Assembly: GCA_002840535.1 (NCBI GenBank) | Contig: PHBH01000025.1 | Span: forward strand, 1 to 64,000 | DNA length: 64,000 nucleotides | Source of the DNA: Deltaproteobacteria bacterium HGW-Deltaproteobacteria-15 | GTDB lineage: Bacteria; Desulfobacterota; DSM-4660; Desulfatiglandales; HGW-15 | Direction: 5' to 3' | Part shown: one piece after another, positions 52,165-59,976 of the stretch | Position numbering within the stretch: position 1 is the first letter of the stretch | Layout of the letters: each line of letters starts with the position of its first letter | Translations under genes and position numbers: made by a program | The notes under the pieces: generated by a model | Database searches by the model: none | The model's input: the letters and a program-made list of their open reading frames with translations, nothing else | Told to the model about the DNA's origin: nothing

Positions 52165-52497
52165 ATGGATTTCGTGCTGAAGTTGCTCCTCAGCAACGCC
52201 GTCATCATCCTCTCGGTTCAACTTGGGAAAAAGATCCCTGCACTTGCAGGTCTTATCGCCACGATGCCTCTTGCAGGGCTGATTGTGCTGATCTGGCTGT
52301 ATACGGAGAAAAAGGGCGATTTCGGTTTCATGATGCTCTATACACAAGGCGCATTGTGGGGGATCATCCCAAGCATCGCTTTTTACCTGACAGCCCTTTT
52401 CTGCTTCAGCAGACACCTCTCGCTGCCGGTCGTTCTTTCCGCAAGTTTCGCTGTGTGGTTTGTGGGCGCCTTGATTCATCAGCGATTGCTCCATTGA
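52165..52497 (+). CDS. small DUF3147-like membrane protein
   Basis: A 110-aa hydrophobic protein with about four transmembrane helices (residues 3-20, 25-46, 55-78, 84-104). Its length and pattern resemble the DUF3147 family (AGLIATMPLAGLIVLIW). The function is unknown. An ATGCGGG/CCCGCAT hairpin (52121-52140) lies just upstream, and AAAGGGAT precedes the ATG. Confidence 0.75.
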   Translation: MDFVLKLLLSNAVIILSVQLGKKIPALAGLIATMPLAGLIVLIWLYTEKKGDFGFMMLYTQGALWGIIPSIAFYLTALFCFSRHLSLPVVLSASFAVWFVGALIHQRLLH

Positions 52498-52883
52498 GTT
52501 TTCCAGCTTTGTTTGGCCTACCCTTTTGGGGCTGCTTCTCGGAGATCCCGTGCGGTTTCTCGCGGGGCGCTCCGCTCGATATCGAGAAGGAGCATGAGGA
52601 TTACAAGAGATCCTCAGTAGGAACGTGGCCTTTTCTCCGAAGACCACCCTGTGCCCGGCGCTGGCCCCCACTCCACCCGCTGTGTCAAGTGTGTGCAAAG
52701 GTCCCAGACCTGAGGCAGCGGTTGGCTCGTTGACAGCCACCGGCCCCTGTGGTAGACCAAGTCATCGAAATATTAATGGCTTTTCCCGATGCAAATTGAG
52801 AGCGAGGACAGCGCGCACCGGGCCTGAGCTGGGTTCCGATTGTCCGGAGAACTTACTTCCCTTCAATAGAAAGGAGATCAGCT
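52498..52883. other. intergenic region before the TRAP operon
   Basis: There is no convincing gene in these 386 bp. A possible promoter is TTGACA (52730-52735), 17 bp, TAGACC (52753-52758), leaving a leader of about 120 nt before dctP. An ORF in another frame through the region (52625-53119) runs into dctP and is rejected. Confidence 0.35.
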
Positions 52884-53933
52884 ATGAGAAGATTCGGATG
52901 GGTTTCTGTATCAATTGCAATGGCATTTCTTTTTCTCTCTGCCGGTCCTGTTTCGGCACAAAAGATCACCTGGAAAATGGCAACGGCCTGGCCCGCGGGC
53001 ACTCAGATTCAGTGGGCTGCCGATTTCTTTGCCGAGACCGTGAACCAGATGAGCGGCGGAAGGCTGGAGATCAAAAGCTACCCGGCCGGGAAACTGGTGG
53101 GAGCCATGGAGGTGTTTGACGCAGCGAGAATGGGAACCATCGACGTTGCCCATGCATCGCCCGCGTACTGGATAGGCAAAATGCCGGCCGGCGCCCTTTT
53201 CGGTTATCAGCCCTTCGGCATGGAGGTGCTCCCCTATTTGACCTGGCTCTACGAAACAGAAGGGATGGGGCTCTACTCGGAGCTCTATGCGCCCTATGGG
53301 TTCGGATTCGTGGCGCCCTGTGGGATTATCCCTCCGGAGGATCTTGCCTGGTCGAATAAGCCGATCAAGACCCTGGAAGATTTCAAGGGGCTCAAATTCC
53401 GGACTTCCGGATATTGGGGGGAGATTCTGACAGAGGCCGGCGCCTCTGTGGTGATGCTCCCTGCGGGTCAGATTTATGAGGCGCTCCAGCGAAACGTGAT
53501 CGATGCCGGAGAATTCAGCATCCCGAGCATGGACAAGACGCTCTCGTTTCACGAAATCGCGAAGTACCTTCTTGTTCCCGGCATTCATCAGCCTTCCACC
53601 CTTCTGGATATCCTGATCAGCAAAAAAGCCTGGTCCGGTCTGCCCAAAGATCTCCAGGAACTGGTCAAGGGTGCTGCCCAAGCCGCAACCATGCGTATGC
53701 TGACCAACAGCCTTCTGAAGGACATGGCTGCCCTGGAATTTTTCAAGTCCAAAGGGATCACCATCAATTACGTGGACCCGAAGGTCCAAAAGGAGCTCTA
53801 CGCCAAGGCCGTGGCTCTGATGGATTCCAAGGCGGCGAAGGACCCGTTCTTTGCAAAGGTATGGCAATCCCAGCAGAAGTTCAGGCAGGAGTACAAGAAG
53901 TACGATGCCATGATGAAGCTGCAGTTTGAATAA
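52884..53933 (+). CDS. dctP: TRAP transporter periplasmic solute-binding protein (DctP family)
   Basis: A 349-aa protein with an N-terminal signal peptide (MRRFGWVSVS, hydrophobic core, cleavage about residue 24 after VSA). Mature TRAP motifs include KMATAWPAGT and a conserved Arg region GLKFRTSGYWGEIL that holds the substrate carboxylate. It captures an organic acid in the periplasm. AAAGGAG precedes the ATG. The oxidative genes downstream point to a 2-hydroxycarboxylate or similar acid, but this is inference. Confidence 0.92.
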   Translation: MRRFGWVSVSIAMAFLFLSAGPVSAQKITWKMATAWPAGTQIQWAADFFAETVNQMSGGRLEIKSYPAGKLVGAMEVFDAARMGTIDVAHASPAYWIGKMPAGALFGYQPFGMEVLPYLTWLYETEGMGLYSELYAPYGFGFVAPCGIIPPEDLAWSNKPIKTLEDFKGLKFRTSGYWGEILTEAGASVVMLPAGQIYEALQRNVIDAGEFSIPSMDKTLSFHEIAKYLLVPGIHQPSTLLDILISKKAWSGLPKDLQELVKGAAQAATMRMLTNSLLKDMAALEFFKSKGITINYVDPKVQKELYAKAVALMDSKAAKDPFFAKVWQSQQKFRQEYKKYDAMMKLQFE

Positions 53934-53974
53934 TTTCCGAGAAAAATATTGCCGCAAAGGCATGGAGTGCCCCG

Positions 53975-53995
53975 GGGCGGGAGCCTTTCCCGCCC
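53975..53995 (+). terminator. intercistronic hairpin between dctP and dctQ
   Basis: An 8-bp perfect GC stem (GGGCGGGA with TCCCGCCC, 5-nt loop) in the 134-bp dctP-dctQ gap. No full T-run follows. It probably helps keep binding protein in excess over the membrane subunits. Confidence 0.45.
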
Positions 53996-54067
53996 TCGGA
54001 TTTCTGCTTCTTCAGAGCGCATAGTTCTTCTGCACCGGACAGGACGGAGCCGGGGTCTCGAAGAGGT

Positions 54068-54604
54068 ATGCCTGGATCGAGAAAACGTATGGGAGCAATC
54101 GAGAAAATCATAGGGGTGATCGACCGGGTCAGTGAATGGACCGGCAGGATGGTCTCCTGGCTGGTCGTGGTGTTCACCTTCGTGCTCGGCTATGAGGTGG
54201 TGATGCGCTACGCATTCAATGCGCCCACAAAATGGGCGTTCGACATGAGCTACATGCTCGGAGGCTCCTATTTCCTCCTGGGCACCGGCTATACCCTTCT
54301 CAAGAAAAAGCACGTGAGGATAGACATATTCTACGCTCTGTTCTCCACCCGGAAAAAAGCCCTGGTGGATATGATTTTCGATATCGTCTTCTTCTTTCCT
54401 CTCTGGGGGGTGCTTCTCTATTCCCTCATCCCCTATGTCTACATTTCCTGGATCATGGACGAGCGTTCCATGCAGGGCTACTGGATGCCCATCCTTTATC
54501 CGTTCAAGACCGTCATGCCGGTGGGAGTCTTTCTGCTGCTGATCCAGGGGGTCGCGGAGTTCCTGAAATCAGCCCTGGTTCTTGCAAGAGGGGGTAAGTC
54601 GTGA
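54068..54604 (+). CDS. dctQ: TRAP transporter small permease (DctQ family)
   Basis: A 178-aa membrane protein with four predicted helices (about residues 28-48, 62-82, 100-125, 148-168), the DctQ pattern. YEVVMRYAFNAPTKWAFDMS is the typical first loop. It overlaps dctM by 4 bp and forms the membrane complex with it. The ATG at 54068 is followed by a second ATG at residue 8 that could also serve. Confidence 0.9.
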   Translation: MPGSRKRMGAIEKIIGVIDRVSEWTGRMVSWLVVVFTFVLGYEVVMRYAFNAPTKWAFDMSYMLGGSYFLLGTGYTLLKKKHVRIDIFYALFSTRKKALVDMIFDIVFFFPLWGVLLYSLIPYVYISWIMDERSMQGYWMPILYPFKTVMPVGVFLLLIQGVAEFLKSALVLARGGKS

Positions 54605-55920
54605 GTCCCGAGCTCATTGTGCTCTTGATGTTTGGCGGGCTGTTTGTCGGTATCTTCTTCGGATATCCCACCGCCTTCGTGCTGGGCGGCCTGTCCATGA
54701 TTTTCGGGGTCCTTTTCCTCGGTCCGGAGGTCCTCGGGTTCTTCATCGTGCGGTTGGAGGGCGTCATGAAGAACTATGATCTCCTGGCGGTCCCCCTGTT
54801 CCTCTTCATGGGCGTGTACATGGAGAAATCGGGTGTGGCCGAGAAGCTCTTCAGCGCACTCTATCTTCTGCTCGGTGGAACCCGGGGCGGGCTGGGAATT
54901 GCGACCATCGTGATATGCACCACGTTCGCCGCTGCAACAGGGGTTGTGGGGGCTTCGGAGATCACCATCGGCCTCATGGCTTTGCCGGCCATGCTCAGCC
55001 GGGGGTACAATATCCCCCTTGCCTGCGGGGCAATCTGTGCCGGAGGAACCCTCGGCATCCTCATCCCGCCGAGTGTCCTGATCGTCATCTACGGCCCCAT
55101 TGCGGGAGTATCAGTGGGAAAACTTTTCCTGGCGGCAGTCTTTCCGGGCCTGCTCCTCTCTTTCCTGTACATGCTCTACATCGCCGTGAGGTGCTATCTC
55201 CGGCCTGAAGACGGCCCACCGCTTCCGGAAGCGGACAGGATGGCCTCCTGGCGGGAGAAGCTCAGTCTCCTTATCACCTCCGTCATTCCCACTGCGGTAT
55301 TGATAATGGCGGTACTGGGAAGTATATTCTTTGGGATTGCGGCTGTCACCGAAGCGGCTGCAGTGGGAGCGCTTGCGAGCATACTGCTGGCAGCTATCTA
55401 TCGTAAGCTGACGTTTTCCCTCGTCAGGGAAGCGTGCATAGGGACCCTGCAAATCACCAGCATGATCATGCTGATCGCCGTTGCGGCAGCCTTTTTTTCG
55501 ACCGTTTTTGTGGCGGTGGGAGGGGATGAGGTCATCAGCAGGCTCTTCCTGAACCTGCCCCTCGGGAGATGGGGGATCCTTATCTCCATCATGATTCTTC
55601 TCGTCATCCTCGGCATGCTGATAGACTGGATCAGCATTGTCTTCATCCTTGTGCCGTTGATCACACCCATCGGTGAAGCCCTGGGCTTTGATCCTGTCTG
55701 GTTTGCTATGCTGATCATCGTGAACCTTCAGATTTCCTTTCTGACCCCTCCGTTTGCCTATTCCATCTTCTACTTGAAAGGGATCGTGCCTCCTGAGGTG
55801 AAAACCACGGACATCTACCGGGGAGTGATTCCGTTTGTGGGGCTTCAGGCCGTGGGTCTCTTGATATGCGTGTTCTATCCCCCCTTCATCACCTATTTGC
55901 CCAGTCTGATGATCAGGTAA
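54601..55920 (+). CDS. dctM: TRAP transporter large permease (DctM family)
   Basis: A 439-aa DctM with about 12 hydrophobic segments and family motifs LFLFMGVYMEKSG and GTLGILIPPSVLIVIYG. A C-terminal FLTPPFAYSIFYLKG is present. It drives cation-coupled uptake of the acid bound by DctP. The start is GTG 54601, overlapping dctQ. Confidence 0.95.
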   Translation: MSPELIVLLMFGGLFVGIFFGYPTAFVLGGLSMIFGVLFLGPEVLGFFIVRLEGVMKNYDLLAVPLFLFMGVYMEKSGVAEKLFSALYLLLGGTRGGLGIATIVICTTFAAATGVVGASEITIGLMALPAMLSRGYNIPLACGAICAGGTLGILIPPSVLIVIYGPIAGVSVGKLFLAAVFPGLLLSFLYMLYIAVRCYLRPEDGPPLPEADRMASWREKLSLLITSVIPTAVLIMAVLGSIFFGIAAVTEAAAVGALASILLAAIYRKLTFSLVREACIGTLQITSMIMLIAVAAAFFSTVFVAVGGDEVISRLFLNLPLGRWGILISIMILLVILGMLIDWISIVFILVPLITPIGEALGFDPVWFAMLIIVNLQISFLTPPFAYSIFYLKGIVPPEVKTTDIYRGVIPFVGLQAVGLLICVFYPPFITYLPSLMIR

Positions 55921-55952
55921 AAAGTACTGTTGGTATCCGGAGGTAAAAGAAA

Positions 55953-57203
55953 TTGAGTTATCCCGAAATGATCCGAATCCGCCAGGTCCTTGATGTCCCG
56001 AGGGTGGAGAACATCGAGGAGACGGTTGATCGCGAGCTGCGCTCGTTGAACGGGCTCGGCATAAAACGGGGCGACAGGATCGCCGTGACCGCCGGGAGCC
56101 GGGGGGTCGCCAACATTGTGCGTATTCTCCGCCGTGTCGTTCAAAAGATCAGGGAAGCCGGCGGCGAGCCTTTTCTCATCCCCACCATGGGAAGCCACGG
56201 AGGCGGTACGGCCGAGGGCCAGATCGATGTGCTCCGGAGCCTCGGTGTCACAGAGGAATCGACAGGCGCGCCCATCCGCTCTTCCATGGAGGTTGTGGAG
56301 ATCGGGAAATCCCGCTTCGGGTTTCCGGTCCTGGTGGACAGGTACGCGGCCGGAGCAGACGGGATTGTGGTGCTCAACAGGATCAAGCCGCACACGGAGT
56401 TCGAGGGACCGATCGAAAGCGGCCTGATGAAGATGATGGCCATCGGCATGGGAAAACACAAAGGTTGTTTCGAAGTCCACAGGCAGACCGTGCAATTCGG
56501 GTACAGGGAAGTCATACCGGAAATAGGTTCCATCATCCTTGGAAAACTCCCGGTCCTTTTCGGGCTCGCTATTGTGGAGAACGTCTATGACGAGACGGCC
56601 CTCATCCGGGCAGTTCCCGCGTCGAAAATCCTGGAGACGGAAAAGGAATTGCTCGTCCTGGCCAAGAATCTGATGGCGAGACTTCCCTTTGAGAAGATAG
56701 ATGTGCTCGTTGTCGACGAAATGGGAAAGAACGTGAGCGGGACCGGAATGGACACCAATGTGATCGGCAGGATCATGTTTATCGGAGAAAAGGAGCCGGA
56801 GCGGCCCAGGATTACCAGGATCGTCGTTCTGGACCTTACGGAGGCGACCCACGGCAACGGGGTCGGAATCGGCCTTGCCGACTATACCACCAGAAGGCTC
56901 GTCGAAAAACTGGATCTCTCCGTAACGGCCACCAACGCCATCACGGCCATGACCCCTGAGAAGGGACGAATACCGCTCGCCATGGCGACGGATCAGGAGG
57001 CTGTGAACGCCGCTTTTCAAACCATCGGCGCCGTTCAGCCCGAGGAGGCCAAGGTGGTGCATATCCGGAACACCCTGGAACTCGGCGAAATGGAGATCTC
57101 CCGTGCGCTGATGAAGGAGTCCCGGGGAAAAGCGGAGATTCAACCATTGCGCGAGATAGGGCCGCTGCGCTTCGATGCTTCCGGCAGGATTCAAAAAGTA
57201 TGA
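55953..57203 (+). CDS. LarA-like (DUF2088) protein
   Basis: A 416-aa protein of the nickel-pincer lactate-racemase superfamily. It has GSHGGGTAEGQ (LarA-type GSHR/GxxG area) and RIKPHTEFEGPIESGLMKM, followed by GMGKHKG. True LarA needs a specific Lys/His set for the pincer cofactor, which I cannot confirm, and no LarBCE genes are here. It might racemise or epimerise the 2-hydroxyacid before oxidation by GlcDF. The start is TTG 55953, nine bases after GGAGG. Confidence 0.8.
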   Translation: MSYPEMIRIRQVLDVPRVENIEETVDRELRSLNGLGIKRGDRIAVTAGSRGVANIVRILRRVVQKIREAGGEPFLIPTMGSHGGGTAEGQIDVLRSLGVTEESTGAPIRSSMEVVEIGKSRFGFPVLVDRYAAGADGIVVLNRIKPHTEFEGPIESGLMKMMAIGMGKHKGCFEVHRQTVQFGYREVIPEIGSIILGKLPVLFGLAIVENVYDETALIRAVPASKILETEKELLVLAKNLMARLPFEKIDVLVVDEMGKNVSGTGMDTNVIGRIMFIGEKEPERPRITRIVVLDLTEATHGNGVGIGLADYTTRRLVEKLDLSVTATNAITAMTPEKGRIPLAMATDQEAVNAAFQTIGAVQPEEAKVVHIRNTLELGEMEISRALMKESRGKAEIQPLREIGPLRFDASGRIQKV

Positions 57204-57286
57204 TCCCGCGCAGCACTGTACCTCTATGAAAACGCGCACCGCTTTGTGCTAAACTATCAGCATCGGGCTGCATGGAAGGAGAAATT

Positions 57287-58663
57287 ATGTTTTCTAAAAC
57301 CGTAAGACAGGAGCTCTGCTCCATTGTGGGTGAAGACTGGTTCCTGGACACCCCCGAGGACCTGGCGACTTATTCCTATGACGCATTTCTACCCGAGTTC
57401 ACTCCGGATGGGGTGATCCTTCCTGCAAAGACCGAGCAGGTCTCCAGGATCATGCAGGTGGCCACACGGGAAAAGATTCCGGTTACCCCGAGGGGAGCAG
57501 GGACGAACATCTGTGGGGGGTCCGTGGCAAAGCAGGGGGGACTCATTATGGCCTTCAACCGCATGAACGAAATCGTGGAAGTGGACGCTGAGAACAGGTG
57601 TGCCACGGTTCAACCCGGTGTGGTGAACGCGGACCTCCAGAAGCTTGTTGCAGGCTACGGCCTGATGTATCCGCCCGACCCTGCAAGCATGTTCGTGTCC
57701 ACTATCGGCGGAAATGTGGCGCTGAACGCGGGTGGTCCGAGAGGCGTGAAATACGGGGTTACCCGGGACTATGTTCTGGGGTTGGAGGTGGTCCTTCCCA
57801 GCGGCGCGGTAATCCGGACGGGAGGGAAATCCCTCAAGAACGTGAGCGGGTTTGATCTGACCCGGCTCATATGCGGTTCGGAAGGAACGCTCGGAATCAT
57901 CACCGAAATCATCGTGAAACTGGTGGTTCTCCCCCCTGCCAAGGCGACCTTGCAGGCCATCTTCTCAGATCTCAACGACGCGGCGAAAACCGTGTCCGCC
58001 ATTATCGGCAGCGGAATCGTCCCCACGACCCTGGAACTGATGGACAAGGTCGTGCTGGACGTGATCGGGAGCTACGGCGGCGCCACTTTCCGGAAGGATG
58101 CCGAGGCCCTTCTTCTCATCGAGGTGGACGGAGATGCGTCCCTCTTGGATGCGCAGGGGAGACGGATAGAGGAATTCTGCCGGGCAAGAGGCGCAGTGGA
58201 AGTGCAGAGGGCGAGCACGCAGGCAGAGGCGGATAAACTCTGGCAGGCGAGAAGGAGTGCATTCGGCGCCGTGGCAAGTCGTCGCCCCAACTGCATCGTC
58301 GAGGATGCAACCGTGCCGGTAAAGCGGCTTCCGGAGATCATCCGGAAGATCGTGGATCTCTCCCAAAAATACCGGTTGAAGATAGGGGTGCTGGCCCATG
58401 CGGGCGACGGAAATCTTCACCCCCTGATCATGACGGATCTCCGGGACAAGGACGAAATGGAGCGAATCGAGCGTGCCCTGGAAGAGATGTATGAGACGGC
58501 CATAGAAATGGGGGGCACTCTTTCGGGAGAGCATGGAATCGGCATTGCCAAGAAGCGCTTCCTGAAAATGGAATTCAGCGACAGCGCGATGGAAATCATG
58601 AAGGGAATAAAGCGGGTTTTCGACCCCGACAACATACTCAACCCGGGAAGTTTTCTGATGTGA
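57287..58663 (+). CDS. glcD: FAD-linked 2-hydroxyacid dehydrogenase (GlcD/D-lactate dehydrogenase type)
   Basis: A 458-aa VAO-family flavoprotein. The FAD pyrophosphate loop is PRGAGTNICGGSVA, followed by MFVSTIGGNVALNAGGPRG and the C-terminal FAD-oxidase domain with HAGDGNLHP and GEHGIG, typical of glycolate/D-lactate oxidases. It passes electrons to the Fe-S protein encoded 9 bp downstream. ATG 57287 follows AAGGAG; the ATG at 57272 lies in front of that site. Confidence 0.92.
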   Translation: MFSKTVRQELCSIVGEDWFLDTPEDLATYSYDAFLPEFTPDGVILPAKTEQVSRIMQVATREKIPVTPRGAGTNICGGSVAKQGGLIMAFNRMNEIVEVDAENRCATVQPGVVNADLQKLVAGYGLMYPPDPASMFVSTIGGNVALNAGGPRGVKYGVTRDYVLGLEVVLPSGAVIRTGGKSLKNVSGFDLTRLICGSEGTLGIITEIIVKLVVLPPAKATLQAIFSDLNDAAKTVSAIIGSGIVPTTLELMDKVVLDVIGSYGGATFRKDAEALLLIEVDGDASLLDAQGRRIEEFCRARGAVEVQRASTQAEADKLWQARRSAFGAVASRRPNCIVEDATVPVKRLPEIIRKIVDLSQKYRLKIGVLAHAGDGNLHPLIMTDLRDKDEMERIERALEEMYETAIEMGGTLSGEHGIGIAKKRFLKMEFSDSAMEIMKGIKRVFDPDNILNPGSFLM

Positions 58664-58672
58664 GGTGATAAT

Positions 58673-59812
58673 ATGAAGTCCGACGAACTGGCCCATGAAT
58701 TCAATCAATGTATCAAGTGCGGTCTGTGCATGGCGACCTGTCCGGCATGCAAGGAGCTGCTGCTCGAAAAATACTCGCCACGGGGGAAAGTCCAGTTGGC
58801 GAGATACTATGCCCGCGGCGAGCTGGAGCTCAGCGAGCGCTACCGGGACATTTTTGCAAAATGTCTGCTCTGCGGCGCCTGCGGGGCAACGTGCCCCAGC
58901 GGAGTCGATCTGAAGAAGATTTTTCTGGGCATGCGCGAGGAGATCGCGGGGAAGAAGGGTGCGCATCCTTTGACTCTTGGGGCGGTGCAGTCCCTTGCCC
59001 GCAACCGGAATATCTCAGGGGAGGACAATGAGGAGAGGTGGGATTGGAAGGAGTCCCTGAAGGGAGTCCCGGAAGAGGTGTTTCACAAGAAAAAGGCTGA
59101 AGTGGTTTATTTCGTCGGCTGCGTCTCCTCTTTCTTCCCCATGGTCCAATCCATTCCCCAGAACTTCGTCAGGATCCTGAGCGAGACCAAATCCGACTTT
59201 GCCGTCCTGGGGGGGGAGGAGTGGTGCTGTGGATTTCCACTGATCGGCGCCGGGCTGACCAGGGAGGTGGAGGAGCTGAAAGCCCATAATCTGGAAAAGA
59301 TTCGGGCCCTCGGCGCCGGCAAGGTCGTCTTCTCGTGTCCGTCCTGCTTTCGAATGTGGAAGGAGTATTATGGGACGGATGTGGAGATGCTCCATGCCAC
59401 CCAGTTCATCCATGAAATGGTCCGGAACAAGACAATCCGGTTCAGGCGGACAGACATGACCGTGACCTACCATGACCCTTGCGATCTGGGCAGAAATACG
59501 GGCGTCTTTGATGCCCCCAGGGAGATCCTGAAGGCCGTTCCAGGGCTCACCCTGGTTGAGCTCGAGAACAACCGCATGAAGAGCGTCTGCTGCGGGGGCG
59601 GAGGAAACGTGGAGATGGTCGCCCCCGATCTTTCAGGGGCGGTGGCACAAAAGAAGATCGAGGAGATCCGGAGAACCGGAGCGAAGACGGTGCTCACATC
59701 CTGCCAGCAATGTGTCCGGACCATCAAGGGGAGAGCAAGGAGGCAGAAGGTCGATCTTCAGGTAATGGACATCAACGAGTTCGTGTACCAGATGATGGAA
59801 AGGAAAAAGTAA
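58673..59812 (+). CDS. glcF: GlcF-like iron-sulfur subunit with two CCG domains
   Basis: A 379-aa protein with two N-terminal [4Fe-4S] motifs (CIKCGLCMATCPAC, CLLCGACGATCPSGV). Two CCG domains of the HdrD/GlcF type follow (EWCCGFPLIGAG and VCCGGGGNVEM, with YHDPCDLGRN). It accepts electrons from GlcD and passes them to quinones or other carriers. The TAA stop is the first triplet of a TAAGCAG heptamer array. Confidence 0.92.
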   Translation: MKSDELAHEFNQCIKCGLCMATCPACKELLLEKYSPRGKVQLARYYARGELELSERYRDIFAKCLLCGACGATCPSGVDLKKIFLGMREEIAGKKGAHPLTLGAVQSLARNRNISGEDNEERWDWKESLKGVPEEVFHKKKAEVVYFVGCVSSFFPMVQSIPQNFVRILSETKSDFAVLGGEEWCCGFPLIGAGLTREVEELKAHNLEKIRALGAGKVVFSCPSCFRMWKEYYGTDVEMLHATQFIHEMVRNKTIRFRRTDMTVTYHDPCDLGRNTGVFDAPREILKAVPGLTLVELENNRMKSVCCGGGGNVEMVAPDLSGAVAQKKIEEIRRTGAKTVLTSCQQCVRTIKGRARRQKVDLQVMDINEFVYQMMERKK

Positions 59813-59850
59813 GCAGTAAGCAGAAAAAGAAGAAAGCAGGAAGCAGACAG
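59810..59850 (+). repeat. 7-bp tandem array (TAAGCAG) starting on the glcF stop codon
   Basis: TAAGCAG x2 and AAAGCAG, GAAGCAG after an A-rich interruption. The first three bases are the glcF stop. The inverted partner is at 59942-59976. Confidence 0.7.
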
Positions 59851-59941
59851 AATAAAACAAAGAAATTTGGATTCAACAGCCGAGAGAGCAGGCACCAGGG
59901 CAATTGCATCTGCAAGATTCTGATCCTCTCTCTTCATCTTG

Positions 59942-59976
59942 CTGCTTACTGCCTACTGCCTACTGCTTGCTGTTCT
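59942..59976 (+). repeat. 7-bp tandem array (CTGCYTA) over the glnD 3' end
   Basis: CTGCTTA, CTGCCTA x2, CTGCTTG, CTGTTCT. On the minus strand it supplies the last S-K-Q codons and the TAG stop of glnD. With 59810-59850 it forms an inverted pair around about 90 bp. Confidence 0.75.

Noticed and set aside
52781-52796. Sigma-54-like TGGCTTTTCCCGATGC before the TRAP operon
   Set aside because: The GG-to-GC spacing is one base too long and the flanking consensus is poor.
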